From Agrococcus baldri (GTDB lineage: Bacteria; Actinomycetota; Actinomycetes; Actinomycetales; Microbacteriaceae): a DNA stretch of 64,000 nt. Position 1 is the first letter of the stretch; each line of letters begins with the position of its first letter. The notes beneath the pieces were generated by a model, which was given only the letters and a program-made list of their open reading frames with translations, had not been told where the DNA came from and did not search any database. The translations under genes were made by a program, and so were the position numbers. Shown here piece by piece: positions 8,796-17,584 of the stretch. The stretch lies in the NCBI GenBank assembly GCA_900114805.1, contig FOZN01000002.1, positions 1 to 64,000 on the forward strand. Reading direction: 5' to 3'.

Positions 8796-9692
8796 TCAGG
8801 CGAGCGGCGTCAGAGCGCCCTCGAGCATCGAGACCACCAGCGGCACGATCACCAGCAGCGAGAAGGCCGGCAGCACGCACGCGCCCAGCGGCAGCGCCAG
8901 CTGCACGGCCGCCCGCAGCGCGCGTGCCTCCCCGTCGAGCCGCGCCCGGGTGCGCGCCGCCGACGCCTCCGCGAGCAGCAGGCCGCGCACCGGCACGCCC
9001 GCCCGGCGGGCGAGGTCGAGCGCCGCGTCGACGTCGTCCCAGCCGCTCGCCGGCAGGCCGGCATCCGCGAGCGCAGCAGCCGCGAGCTCCCTGGCACGAT
9101 CGGCCGCACCGCCGCCCGCGAGCGCCACCGCGACCAGGTCGAGCGCGAGCCCCGGTGCCGCATCGCCGCGCGCGGCGCGCCGCACGATGGCCCGGGACCA
9201 CGCCCACGCCGCGACGAGCAGCACCCCGCCCGCGAGCACCGACCAGGTGCCGATGCCGCCGCCGAGCGCAGCGCCCAGCACGTCGAGCCCCAGCGCCAGC
9301 CCGAAGCCGAGCCCGACGATCGGCAGCAGCATGACGAGCTTCGCGGTCGCTCGCGGGCCCGCGAGCGCCGACTCCAGCGCGCGCCGCTGCGCAGCCTGCT
9401 CCCGCAGCAGTCCGGCGAGCCGCTCGAGCGTCGGCGCCATCGGCGCGCCCGTCTGCTGTGCCACCGCGAGCACTGCGGTGATCAGCCCGCCACCGGCCGC
9501 GCCGCGGACGCCTGCACCGTCCGACCGGCTGGAGCGCGCCCGACCGCCTCCGCTGCCGCCGCCGACCTGCGCGGTGACCGCAGCCGCATCCGTGCCCAGC
9601 ACCGTCCACGCGCGGTCGATCGGCAGCCCGCCGGCCACCAGGGCCGCCACCCGGTGCACGGTCGCCGCGGCCTCATCCTCCTCGCGCTTCAC
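8796..9692 (-). CDS. Type II secretion F-family protein, apparent TadB-TadC fusion
   Basis: 298 aa, integral membrane platform of the Tad pilus machine. Residues about 1-130 hold one T2SSF-like unit (AVAQQTGAPMAPTLERLAGLLREQ) followed by membrane helices (LVMLLPIVGLGFGLALGL; GTWSVLAGGVLLVAAWAW). After a soluble stretch, a second shortened T2SSF-like unit follows (VDAALDLARRAGVPVRGLL) and ends in LPLGACVLPAFSLLVIVPLVV. Two units in one chain suggest TadB and TadC are fused. The GTG start overlaps the tadA stop by 4 nt (GTGA). Confidence 0.8.
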   Translation of the reverse strand: MKREEDEAAATVHRVAALVAGGLPIDRAWTVLGTDAAAVTAQVGGGSGGGRARSSRSDGAGVRGAAGGGLITAVLAVAQQTGAPMAPTLERLAGLLREQAAQRRALESALAGPRATAKLVMLLPIVGLGFGLALGLDVLGAALGGGIGTWSVLAGGVLLVAAWAWSRAIVRRAARGDAAPGLALDLVAVALAGGGAADRARELAAAALADAGLPASGWDDVDAALDLARRAGVPVRGLLLAEASAARTRARLDGEARALRAAVQLALPLGACVLPAFSLLVIVPLVVSMLEGALTPLA

Positions 9693-10738
9693 GTCGGCCG
9701 CACCACCAGCCGCTCGCCGTCGAGCGCGAGCTCGCCGATCGCCGCCACCAGCCGCACCGGCGCGCCCGCGCCCGCGCCCGCGCCCTCGGATCGCTCGACG
9801 TGCAGCACTGCATCGATCGCGCTCACCGCCTGCCGCGCGAGCGCCGACGGCGTCAGCCCGGCGAGCGCGCCGAGCGCCTCGAGCCGCGCGGGCACGTCGT
9901 CGAGCGAGTTCGCGTGCAGGGTGCCGGCGCCCCCGTCGTGGCCGGTGTTGAGCGCCGAGAGCAGCTCGCGCACCTCTGCCCCTCGGCACTCCCCCAGCAC
10001 CAGCCGGTCGGGTCGCATGCGCAGCGCCTCCCGCACGAGCTGCTCGAGGCCGATCGCACCGGCACCCTCGGCGTTCGCCTGCCGCGCCTCGAGCGCGACG
10101 ACGTGCGGGTGGCGGATGCGCAGCTCGGCGACGTCCTCGATCGTCACGATGCGCTCGGTGCCGGCCGCGGCGGACAGCATCGCGCCCAGCAGCGTGGTCT
10201 TCCCCGAGCCTCCCGCGCCCGTCACCAGCACGTTCGCGCGCCGATCGACGAGCGCCCGCACCCGCTCGAGCGGCACCAGCGCGAAGGCGCCGCTCGCTTC
10301 GAGCTCGGTCAGCGACAGCGCCGCCACCCGCGGCAGCCGGATCGACAGCTGCGCGCCCGCGACGGCGACCGGCGGCAGCACCGCGTGCACGCGGATGCCG
10401 TCGTGCAGCCGCACATCCACGCACGGCGTCGCCTCGTCGACATGTCTGCCGCCTGCGGCCACGAGCGCGACGGCGAGTGAGCGAGCCCGCGACGCATCGA
10501 GCAGCAGCGGTGCGCGCTCCGCACCCGCACCGCGGTCGACCCAGACCTGCCCAGCCGTCACGAACACATCCGTCACCTCGGCCTCCGCGACCAGCGGGGC
10601 CAGTTCGCCGAACTCGCGCAGCGAGCTGCCGCCCGAGCCCGTCCTGGCAGGCGACGCGGTGGGCACGGCCGGCCGCGCGCCGGCGACGAACGGGATGCCC
10701 GTTCCCCGCCCGAACGCGGGCCCGGCTCGTGCTGTCAT
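9689..10738 (-). CDS. tadA: Tad pilus assembly ATPase TadA (CpaF)
   Basis: 349-aa secretion ATPase. Walker A is GAGGSGKT (174-181), the Asp box includes TIEDVAEL, the Walker B region is MRPDRLVLGECRGAE (about 241-255), and the His box is GHDGGAGTLHANS. The N-terminal residues up to about 40 are disordered and Pro/Ala-rich. It is the first gene of the tad run and starts divergently from acs. No CpaE/ssd-like gene precedes it here, although many actinobacterial tad loci have one. Confidence 0.93.
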   Translation of the reverse strand: MTARAGPAFGRGTGIPFVAGARPAVPTASPARTGSGGSSLREFGELAPLVAEAEVTDVFVTAGQVWVDRGAGAERAPLLLDASRARSLAVALVAAGGRHVDEATPCVDVRLHDGIRVHAVLPPVAVAGAQLSIRLPRVAALSLTELEASGAFALVPLERVRALVDRRANVLVTGAGGSGKTTLLGAMLSAAAGTERIVTIEDVAELRIRHPHVVALEARQANAEGAGAIGLEQLVREALRMRPDRLVLGECRGAEVRELLSALNTGHDGGAGTLHANSLDDVPARLEALGALAGLTPSALARQAVSAIDAVLHVERSEGAGAGAGAPVRLVAAIGELALDGERLVVRPT

Positions 10739-10833
10739 GGCTCGCACGGTACGACCGCACCGCGCCTGCCTGCGTCCGGGACGCATCCGTCTGTGGAGAA
10801 TCGCCGGCGGACGCGCGGACAGCGGCGAGAGAA

Positions 10834-10866
10834 GGCGGCGCCCACCTGGGGGAGGCGGGCGCCGCC
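10834..10866. promoter_or_regulatory. Strong hairpin in the tadA-acs divergent region
   Basis: A perfect 10-bp inverted repeat, GGCGGCGCCC (10834-10843) and GGGCGCCGCC (10857-10866), with a 13-nt loop. It lies midway in the 293-bp intergenic region between the divergent starts of tadA and acs. There is no T run, so it is not an obvious terminator. It could be an operator or a 5' leader structure. The rest of this intergenic region shows only the acs ribosome site. Confidence 0.4.
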
Positions 10867-11031
10867 GCAGGAAGGGCGAATGGGGGATCCGCCGTGCACC
10901 TGCTCACGTCGGCCAGGCCGACGCTGACCATGGTAGGCGGGAAGCTCGCAGCCGGTGAGAGCAACACGACGCAATCTGACTGCGGCGCCCGAGTAGGCTC
11001 GCCCCGACAGTGCCGTCTATGAGGAGAACCA

Positions 11032-12981
11032 GTGTCTGACCGCATCGATCACCTGCTGAACGAGACCCGCCGCTTCGCGCCGCCGGAGGCGCTGGCAGGC
11101 GATTCGGCCACGTCGGCCGCGCTCTACGAGCAGGCGAGCGAGGATCGCCTGGGCTTCTGGGCCGAGCAGGCGCGGCAGCTGCAGTGGGAGAAGCCGTTCA
11201 CCGAGGTGCTCGACTGGCAGCCGCCGCACGCGAAGTGGTTCCACGACGGCACGCTCAACGTGGCCGTCAACTGCCTCGACCGGCACGTCGAGGCCGGCCA
11301 TGGCGACCGCGTCGCCTTCCACTGGGAGGGCGAGCCCGGCGACCGGCGCACGCTCACCTACGCCGACATGACCGCCGAGGTCAAGCGCCTCGCCAACGTG
11401 CTCGAGGGTCTCGGCGTCAAGGCCGGCGACCGCGTCGCCATCTACCTGCCGATGCTGCCGGAGGCGGTCGCCGCGATGCTCGCCTGCGCCCGCATCGGCG
11501 CCGTGCACACCGCCGTGTTCGGCGGCTTCAGCCCCTCGAACCTGCGCGGCCGCATCGACGACGCCGGCGCGACGCTCGTCATCACCACCGACGGCGCCTG
11601 GCGCAAGGGCAAGGTCTTCGCGCTCAAGCCGACCGTCGACGAGGCCCTGCGCGAGCCCGGTCATGGGGTGCGCAACGTGCTGGTCGTCAAGCGGGGCGAG
11701 AACGAGATCGACTGGGTCGACGGCCGCGACGTCTGGTACCACGAGGCGATGGCGGACGCCCCCGCCGAGCACGTGGCGCAGGCCTTCCCCGCCGAGCACC
11801 CGCTGTTCATCCTCTACACCTCGGGCACGACGGGGAACCCCAAGGGCATCCTGCACACCAGCGCCGGCTACCTGACCCAGACCTCGTTCACGCATCGCCA
11901 CGTGTTCGATCTGAAGCCCGAGTCGGATGTCTTCTGGTGCACCGCCGACATCGGCTGGGTCACCGGACACAGCTACACCGTCTACGGCCCGATGGCCAAC
12001 GGCACCACGCAGGTGATGCACGAGGGCACCTTCGACACCCCGACGCCCGAGCGCCCGTGGCAGATGATCGAGCGCTACGGCGTCACCATCTTCTACACCG
12101 CCCCCACGGCCATCCGCACCTTCATGAAGCTCGGCCGGCAGCACACGCAGACGAGCGACCTGTCGAGCCTGCGGGTGCTCGGCTCGGTGGGCGAGCCCAT
12201 CAACCCCGAGGCCTGGATCTGGTACCGCGACGTCGTCGGCGGCGGCCACACCCCGGTGGTCGACACGTGGTGGCAGACCGAGACCGGCGCGATCATGATC
12301 TCGGCGCTCGCCTCGGTGACGACGCTCAAGCCCGGCAGCGCGCAGGTGCCGATCCCGGGCATCGAAGCGGATGTGTACGACGAGTCGGGCACGCCGGTCG
12401 CGAACGGCGATGGCGGGCTGCTCGTCATCCCCGAGCCGTGGCCGTCGATGCTGCGGACCATCTGGGGCGACGACGAGCGCTACCGCACGACCTACTGGGA
12501 GAAGTTCGGCGACACCTACTTCGCCGGCGACGGCGCCCGCAAGGACGAGGACGGCGAGATCTGGATGCTCGGCCGCGTCGACGACGTCATGAACGTCTCC
12601 GGCCACCGGCTCTCGACCGCTGAGATCGAGTCGTCGCTCGTCGCGCACGAGGGCGTCGCCGAGTCGGCGGTGGTGGGGGCGACGGATGCGACCACGGGCC
12701 AGGCGGTCGTGGCGTTCGTGATCCTGAAGGAGTCGGCGTCGAAGGAGCACTCGGTCGAGGAGGCCGAGCAGATCCTGCGGCAGCACGTGGCGAAGGACAT
12801 CGGCGCCATCGCCCGCCCGCGCCAGGTCTTCATCGTGCCGGACCTGCCCAAGACCCGCTCGGGCAAGATCATGCGGCGGCTGCTGCGCGATCTCGCCGAG
12901 GGTCGCGCGCTCGGCGACACCACGACCCTGGCCGACCAGAGCGTGGTCGACGCGATCAAGGAGCAGTTCCGCGGCGCGTGA
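11032..12981 (+). CDS. acs: Acetyl-CoA synthetase
   Basis: AMP-forming acetate:CoA ligase, 649 aa, full family length. The N-terminal ACAS block (WFHDGTLNVAVNCLDRH), adenylation motif YTSGTTGNPKG from residue 262, DTWWQTETG, and the A10 motif TRSGKIMRR with K612 (normal target of reversible Lys acetylation) are all present. GTG 11032 has GAGGAGAA 6-10 nt ahead. Transcribed alone. With ackA-pta elsewhere in the window, the organism has both routes for acetate activation. Confidence 0.97.
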   Translation: MSDRIDHLLNETRRFAPPEALAGDSATSAALYEQASEDRLGFWAEQARQLQWEKPFTEVLDWQPPHAKWFHDGTLNVAVNCLDRHVEAGHGDRVAFHWEGEPGDRRTLTYADMTAEVKRLANVLEGLGVKAGDRVAIYLPMLPEAVAAMLACARIGAVHTAVFGGFSPSNLRGRIDDAGATLVITTDGAWRKGKVFALKPTVDEALREPGHGVRNVLVVKRGENEIDWVDGRDVWYHEAMADAPAEHVAQAFPAEHPLFILYTSGTTGNPKGILHTSAGYLTQTSFTHRHVFDLKPESDVFWCTADIGWVTGHSYTVYGPMANGTTQVMHEGTFDTPTPERPWQMIERYGVTIFYTAPTAIRTFMKLGRQHTQTSDLSSLRVLGSVGEPINPEAWIWYRDVVGGGHTPVVDTWWQTETGAIMISALASVTTLKPGSAQVPIPGIEADVYDESGTPVANGDGGLLVIPEPWPSMLRTIWGDDERYRTTYWEKFGDTYFAGDGARKDEDGEIWMLGRVDDVMNVSGHRLSTAEIESSLVAHEGVAESAVVGATDATTGQAVVAFVILKESASKEHSVEEAEQILRQHVAKDIGAIARPRQVFIVPDLPKTRSGKIMRRLLRDLAEGRALGDTTTLADQSVVDAIKEQFRGA

Positions 12982-12989
12982 GCGCCGCG

Positions 12990-13098
12990 GGTCGAGGAGC
13001 GCGCGCCGCAGGCGCACGCGTCACGAGACCAGCTGTCGCCCCGAGCGCGAGTCTTGGTCTCGAGACGCGTCCGGGCTTCGCCCGGGCGCTCCTCGACC
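12990..13098. repeat. Long imperfect inverted repeat between acs and ridA
   Basis: Outer arms GGTCGAGGAGCGC (12990-13002) and GCGCTCCTCGACC (13086-13098) are perfect complements. Inner arms ACGCGTCACGAGACCA (13016-13031) and TGGTCTCGAGACGCGT (13055-13070) differ at one base. The right half also holds a CCGGGC/GCCCGG stem. The element could fold into one long hairpin at the end of two convergent genes. It looks like a small dispersed intergenic palindrome, perhaps also ending transcription from both sides. Confidence 0.75.
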
Positions 13099-13111
13099 GG
13101 CGGGCGTAGGC

Positions 13112-13570
13112 CTACGCGTAGGCGACGACGAGCTCCACCTCGACGGGTGCCGAGAGCGGCAGCTCGAAGACGCCGACGGCGCTGCGGGCATGCTTGCCGG
13201 CGTCGCCGAAGATCTCGCCCAGCACGTCGCTCGCGCCGTTGACGACGCCCGGCTGGCCGGTGAAGCCGTCGGCCGAGGCGACGAACCCGACCACCTTGAC
13301 GATGCGGGTGACGCGGTCGAGCGAGCCGATCTCTGCCTCGATCGCGGCGAGCGCGTTGAGCGCGCACTGGCGCGCATCCGCCTTGGCATCCTCGGCCGAG
13401 ACCTCGCCGCCGACCTTGCCGGTGCGGGGCATCGCGCCATCGACCATCGGCAGCTGCCCGGAGGTGTAGACGAAGCCGTTCGCCGAGACAGCGGGCACGT
13501 AGGAGGCCACGGGCGGCACGACCGTCGGCAGCGTGATGCCGAGCTCGCTCAACCGCTCCGCGATGCTCAC
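13112..13570 (-). CDS. RidA family (YjgF/UK114) protein
   Basis: 152 aa. RidA proteins hydrolyse reactive enamine/imine intermediates from PLP enzymes; this longer branch (YVPAVSANGFVYTSGQLPMVDG ... ) is the actinobacterial RidA-like subgroup. The barrel core with LNALAAIEAEIGSLDRVTRIVKVVGFVAS and a terminal PVEVELVVAYA matches the family, but the Arg of the canonical IVEI(E)CxA signature is not evident, so the true activity is uncertain. GTG 13570 overlaps the DUF4177 stop by 4 nt and has GGAG ahead. Confidence 0.88.
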   Translation of the reverse strand: MSIAERLSELGITLPTVVPPVASYVPAVSANGFVYTSGQLPMVDGAMPRTGKVGGEVSAEDAKADARQCALNALAAIEAEIGSLDRVTRIVKVVGFVASADGFTGQPGVVNGASDVLGEIFGDAGKHARSAVGVFELPLSAPVEVELVVAYA

Positions 13571-13740
13571 GCCGTCTCCTCCGACTCGACCGGGCGCTTC
13601 AGGAACGCGACCATGCCGCCCTCTGGGCCGTTCGCGACGTGCACGAGCTCCCAGCCATCGGTGCCCCAGGTGTTCAGGATCGCCGTCTCCCGGTGGATCA
13701 GGAGCGGTGTCGTCACGTACTCCCACGTCGTTCTTGCCAT
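13567..13740 (-). CDS. DUF4177 small protein
   Basis: 57 aa, MARTTWEYVTTPLLIHRETA... with TDGWELVHV and a terminal FLKRP, the pattern of DUF4177 proteins (a small beta-alpha-beta fold). Translationally coupled to ridA by a GTGA overlap, so the two are co-expressed; the pairing is common in actinobacteria. It starts divergently from the penicillin-binding protein gene, 48 bp away. Function unknown. Confidence 0.8.
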   Translation of the reverse strand: MARTTWEYVTTPLLIHRETAILNTWGTDGWELVHVANGPEGGMVAFLKRPVESEETA

Positions 13741-13774
13741 CGTCTGTCGTCCCTGCCCTCATAGGTTGTTCCCG

Positions 13775-13780
13775 TACCCT
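13775..13780 (+). promoter_or_regulatory. -10 box of a probable leaderless promoter (PBP gene)
   Basis: TACCCT fits TANNNT and lies 8 nt before ATG 13789. No ribosome site is visible in between. A transcript starting at or next to the ATG would be leaderless. Confidence 0.45.
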
Positions 13781-13788
13781 GGCATGCT

Positions 13789-16446
13789 ATGGCCGCAACA
13801 CGACACAAGCCAGGAAGCCTGCTGGGCTCGATCCTCGGGCTCATCGGGTTCTCCGCGATCGCCGGGATCCTCATCTCGGCGACCCTGACGCCCGCGCTCG
13901 CCGTCGCGAGCAGCACCGCGAACAGCGGCCTCGACCTCTTCGAGAGCCTCCCCTCGTACGCGCAGATCAACCAGCAGGCCGAGCGCAACCGCATCTACGG
14001 CATGCGCGACGGCCAGCCGGTGGAGATGGCCCAGTTCTACGCCCAGGACCGCCAGGTGCTGCAGTGGAGCGACGTGCCCTCGAACGCGGTGAACGCCCTG
14101 GTCGCCGGCGAGGACCGCCGCTTCTACACCCACGGCGGCGTCGACGCACCCTCCGTCATCCGCGCAGGCATGTCGCAGCTGGGCTTCGGCGGCGACTCGG
14201 GAGCCTCGACGCTCACCATGCAGCTCGTGCGCATGCAGATCGCGATCGACGCGTGCCTCGCCGATCCCGAGGACGAGGCGGCCCAGGCGACGTGCGCGGC
14301 GCAGTACACCGAGTCGTACCAGCGCAAGCTCGCCGAGATGCGGCTCGCGATCGGCCTCGAGCAGGTCTACACGAAGAACGAGATCGTGCTGGCCTATCTG
14401 AACCTCGCCAACTTCGGCGGCAACGTCTACGGCATCGAGTCAGGCGCGCAGCGCATCTTCGGCAAGCCTGCATCGGAGCTGACGGTCGCCGAGGCGGCGG
14501 CGCTGATCGCCACCGTGCAGAACCCCTCAACGCGCAACCTCTTCAATGCCGAGAACTGGCCGCGCAATCAGGAGCGCCGCGACTTCATCATCGGCATGAT
14601 GGCCTCCGAAGGGCACATCACGGCCGAGCAGCGCGACGAGGCGATCGCGATCCCCGTCGACGAGAACTTCGTGAACCTTCAGCCCGCCAACAACGGCTGC
14701 ATCGCCGGGCACGACTCCGCGCGATTCTTCTGCGACTACGTGCAGCGCGTGCTGCAGAACGACAAGGTCGACGGCCACTACATCCTCGGCGCCGAGCAGG
14801 CCGACAACGCCCGCGCCCTCTTCCAGGGCGGCTACCGCATCTACACCTCGATCGACCTGAGCCTGAACGACGCCAACCAGGCGGTCGTCGACGCCTACGC
14901 GCCGAACGACTACGCCGACTGGTTCGGTGGTGCGGTGACCCAGCTCGAGGTCGGCACCGGCCGCATCCTCTCCATGGTGCAGAACAAGGATTACGACCCG
15001 CGCGCCGACCCCTCGTTGCCCGAGGGCGAGGAGGCGCCGTCGATGACGGCGACGGCGGTGAACTACAACGTCGACTACCGCCATGGTCGCTCGATCGGCT
15101 TCCAGCCCGGGTCAGGGTTCAAGATCTTCACCCTTGCGCAGTGGATCATCGACCGGCACTCGGTGAACGAGCAGGTCGATGCGACCGAGGAGAACTGGAC
15201 GACCGGTGAGTTCACCGCCTCGTGCAATCCCGGAGCCACCGCCATCGCAGCCGGAGGCTGGGAGCCGCAGAACAACGAGGGCAACCAGTACTCGCGCATG
15301 ACGCCGACGGAGATCATGGTGAACTCCGTCAACACCGGCACGCTGCGGATGGCGAGCCAGCTCGACCTCTGCGACGTGATGGACACGGCGGCCGCCATGG
15401 GCATCGAGCGCGGCGACGCCGGCTCGATCAGTTCGATCACCGGCGAACCGATCGAGAACAACCTCGTGCCGATGCCCTCCTCGGTCATCGGCGGCGCGTG
15501 GCCGGTGACGCCGATGGCCATGGCGGAGGCCTTCGCGACCATCTCGAACGGCGGCATCCACTGCGAGCCGATCGCGATCGACCGCATCGTCGCCCGCGAC
15601 GGGTCGGAGGTCGCCCCTCCGGGGCAGAACTGCCAGCAGGCGATCACCCCCGAGGTCGCGTCGGTCATGCAGCTCGTGCTGGAGGAGGTGACGCAGCGCA
15701 ACCCGCTGAACAACCCGGCGGGCACCACACCGGTCATCTCGAAGACCGGTACGACCAACGGCGTCCGGCAGACCTGGGTCAACGGTGCGAGCCCGACCGT
15801 CGCCACCTCCGTCTGGGTCGGCAACATCGCGGGCAGCAACAACCTCGACGATCTGAACCTCTGGAACGTGCGCTCGCAGATCTTCCGCGGCGTGATGACC
15901 GAGGCGATCAACCGCTACCCCGGTGGGCAGTTCCTCACCCCCGACCAGGACACCCTGCAGGGTGACGCGAACGCGCTGCCCGACGTGACCGGTCAGAGCG
16001 TCGCCGACGCGCAGGCCACACTCGAGGCCGCCGGCTTCGAGGTCCAGGTCGCCGACCCGATCGACGGCATCCAGCCCAGCGGCATGGTCGAGTACACCGC
16101 GCCCGGCGCGGGCTCGCCCGTGACCACGCAGACGCCGATCATCATCTACCCCTCCAACGGAGCGCTGGCGCCCGACGCCGAGCAGCCGGAGGAGTCGACT
16201 GCGCCGGATGCGGCCGGACAGACGTGGCCGGACCTCTCGGCACAGTCGATCGGCGACGCCAGATCCACGCTGGCCAGCGCCGGCTTCAACCCCGACCTGA
16301 TGCAGGTCACCTGGCAGGATCACGGCGAAGCGAACCTCTGCACCGTGCTGGCGCAGAATCCGCTGCCCGACGCCCCCGGCGGGCCCAACGATCCGATCTC
16401 GGTCGTCGTCGGCACCAACGCCTCCGGAGGCGACCCTGGCTGCTAG
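13789..16446 (+). CDS. Class A penicillin-binding protein with PASTA domains
   Basis: 885-aa bifunctional peptidoglycan synthase. N-terminal membrane anchor (about 14-40); glycosyltransferase domain with GEDRRFYTHGGVD (catalytic E108); transpeptidase domain with SxxK at S442-K445 (PGSGFKIF), SxN at S513-N515 and KTGT from K652. Two C-terminal PASTA domains (about 730-880; LPDVTGQSVADAQATLEAAGF and WPDLSAQSIGDARSTL) would sense cell-wall fragments. Length and layout match actinobacterial PonA-type enzymes. The start has no ribosome site but a TACCCT box 8 nt upstream, so it may be leaderless. Confidence 0.95.
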   Translation: MAATRHKPGSLLGSILGLIGFSAIAGILISATLTPALAVASSTANSGLDLFESLPSYAQINQQAERNRIYGMRDGQPVEMAQFYAQDRQVLQWSDVPSNAVNALVAGEDRRFYTHGGVDAPSVIRAGMSQLGFGGDSGASTLTMQLVRMQIAIDACLADPEDEAAQATCAAQYTESYQRKLAEMRLAIGLEQVYTKNEIVLAYLNLANFGGNVYGIESGAQRIFGKPASELTVAEAAALIATVQNPSTRNLFNAENWPRNQERRDFIIGMMASEGHITAEQRDEAIAIPVDENFVNLQPANNGCIAGHDSARFFCDYVQRVLQNDKVDGHYILGAEQADNARALFQGGYRIYTSIDLSLNDANQAVVDAYAPNDYADWFGGAVTQLEVGTGRILSMVQNKDYDPRADPSLPEGEEAPSMTATAVNYNVDYRHGRSIGFQPGSGFKIFTLAQWIIDRHSVNEQVDATEENWTTGEFTASCNPGATAIAAGGWEPQNNEGNQYSRMTPTEIMVNSVNTGTLRMASQLDLCDVMDTAAAMGIERGDAGSISSITGEPIENNLVPMPSSVIGGAWPVTPMAMAEAFATISNGGIHCEPIAIDRIVARDGSEVAPPGQNCQQAITPEVASVMQLVLEEVTQRNPLNNPAGTTPVISKTGTTNGVRQTWVNGASPTVATSVWVGNIAGSNNLDDLNLWNVRSQIFRGVMTEAINRYPGGQFLTPDQDTLQGDANALPDVTGQSVADAQATLEAAGFEVQVADPIDGIQPSGMVEYTAPGAGSPVTTQTPIIIYPSNGALAPDAEQPEESTAPDAAGQTWPDLSAQSIGDARSTLASAGFNPDLMQVTWQDHGEANLCTVLAQNPLPDAPGGPNDPISVVVGTNASGGDPGC

Positions 16447-16477
16447 CCCGAGAGCGCTCGGCGCGGTCGTCGGCGGC

Positions 16478-17380
16478 GTGCTCGCCGCCGGCGCCGCGGT
16501 GGCCGCCTACGCGACCGCGATCGAGCCGCAGGCCTTCCGCATCCGCCACGAGACGCTGCGGGTGCTGCCCGCGGGCGCCCGGCCGATCACGGTGCTGCAC
16601 CTGGCCGACATCCATCTCGCACCCTGGCAGGAGCGCAAGCTCGAGTGGCTCGAGGGCCTCACGAGCCTCGAGCCCGACCTGATCGTCAACACCGGCGACA
16701 GCCTCGGGCACCGAGCCGCCCTCCCCGCGCTGGCGGATGCGCTGCGCGTCTTCCAGGGCGTGCCCGGCTTCTTCGTGCACGGCTCGAACGACGTCTACGG
16801 ACCCGAGCCGAAGAATCCGCTGCGCTACTTCGGCGGGCCGTCGAAGCCACCCGGTCCGGCGCACACCAGCCGGCTCGACACCGCTGGCCTCGAGCGTGCC
16901 TACGAAGCGCTCGGCTGGCTGGACCTCAACAACACCGCCCGCGCGATCGAGGTGCGCGGCACGAGCGTCGCGGCGTTCGGCGTCGCCGACGCGCACCGCC
17001 ACTGGGATCGGCTCGACGAGACCGAGGCCGCACTCTCGAGCATGCGCAAGGCGCTCGGCGGCGGCCCCCGCGTCACCCTCGGCGTCACGCACGCGCCGTA
17101 CCAGCGCATCCTGAACGCCTTCGTCGACCTGGGGGCGGATGCGATCCTCGCCGGGCACACGCACGGCGGCCAGGTGCGGGTGCCGGGCGGGCACGCGATC
17201 GTCACCAACTGCGACATCCCGCGCGAGCAGGCTTCCGGCCTCAGCACCTGGGCGCACGCGGGGCGCGCCGTGCCGCTGAATGTCTCGCAGGGCATCGGTG
17301 CGTCGATCTACGCGCCGTTCCGGCTCGGCACTCCCCCGGAGGCCGTCGCCGTGTCGCTGCGACCCCGCGACATCGGGTAG
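16478..17380 (+). CDS. Metallophosphoesterase, membrane-anchored
   Basis: About 300 aa with an N-terminal hydrophobic anchor. Calcineurin-like metal-binding motifs are all present: HLADIHL (D44, H46), NTGDSLGH, HGSNDVYG, GVTHAPY and AGHTHGGQ. Close to the YkuE/YaeI type. GTG 16478 is the first standard start; a CTG at 16436 with GGAGG 5 nt ahead (inside the PBP 3' end) could be the real start and would couple the two genes. Its position after a PBP suggests a cell-envelope substrate, but none is shown by sequence. Confidence 0.9.
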   Translation: MLAAGAAVAAYATAIEPQAFRIRHETLRVLPAGARPITVLHLADIHLAPWQERKLEWLEGLTSLEPDLIVNTGDSLGHRAALPALADALRVFQGVPGFFVHGSNDVYGPEPKNPLRYFGGPSKPPGPAHTSRLDTAGLERAYEALGWLDLNNTARAIEVRGTSVAAFGVADAHRHWDRLDETEAALSSMRKALGGGPRVTLGVTHAPYQRILNAFVDLGADAILAGHTHGGQVRVPGGHAIVTNCDIPREQASGLSTWAHAGRAVPLNVSQGIGASIYAPFRLGTPPEAVAVSLRPRDIG

Positions 17381-17426
17381 ACTGGTGCGGTTGCTCACCG
17401 GGGTCTACGCTCTGGCGCAGTGACAT

Positions 17427-17505
<79 letters not shown>

Positions 17506-17508
17506 CAT

Positions 17509-17538
17509 GAGAGCCCTCGCCGATAGGCGGGGGCTCTC
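17509..17538 (+). terminator. Hairpin terminator after tRNA-Pro
   Basis: GAGAGCCCTCGCC (17509-17521) pairs with GGCGGGGGCTCTC (17526-17538), 13 bp with one G-U, around loop GATA. It begins 6 nt after the tRNA. No long T run, as is usual in actinobacteria. Confidence 0.75.
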
Positions 17539-17584
17539 TGCATGCGCGGCCTCCACACGGGGCTGAAGGCGGACCGGAGGGCGC

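Noticed and set aside
10739-11031. c-di-AMP or other metabolite riboswitch ahead of acs
   Set aside because: Apart from one simple hairpin I could not find the conserved core of a known riboswitch class.
15112-16323. Antisense frames over the penicillin-binding protein gene
   Set aside because: Shadow of GC-rich third positions; no ribosome site and no family motif.
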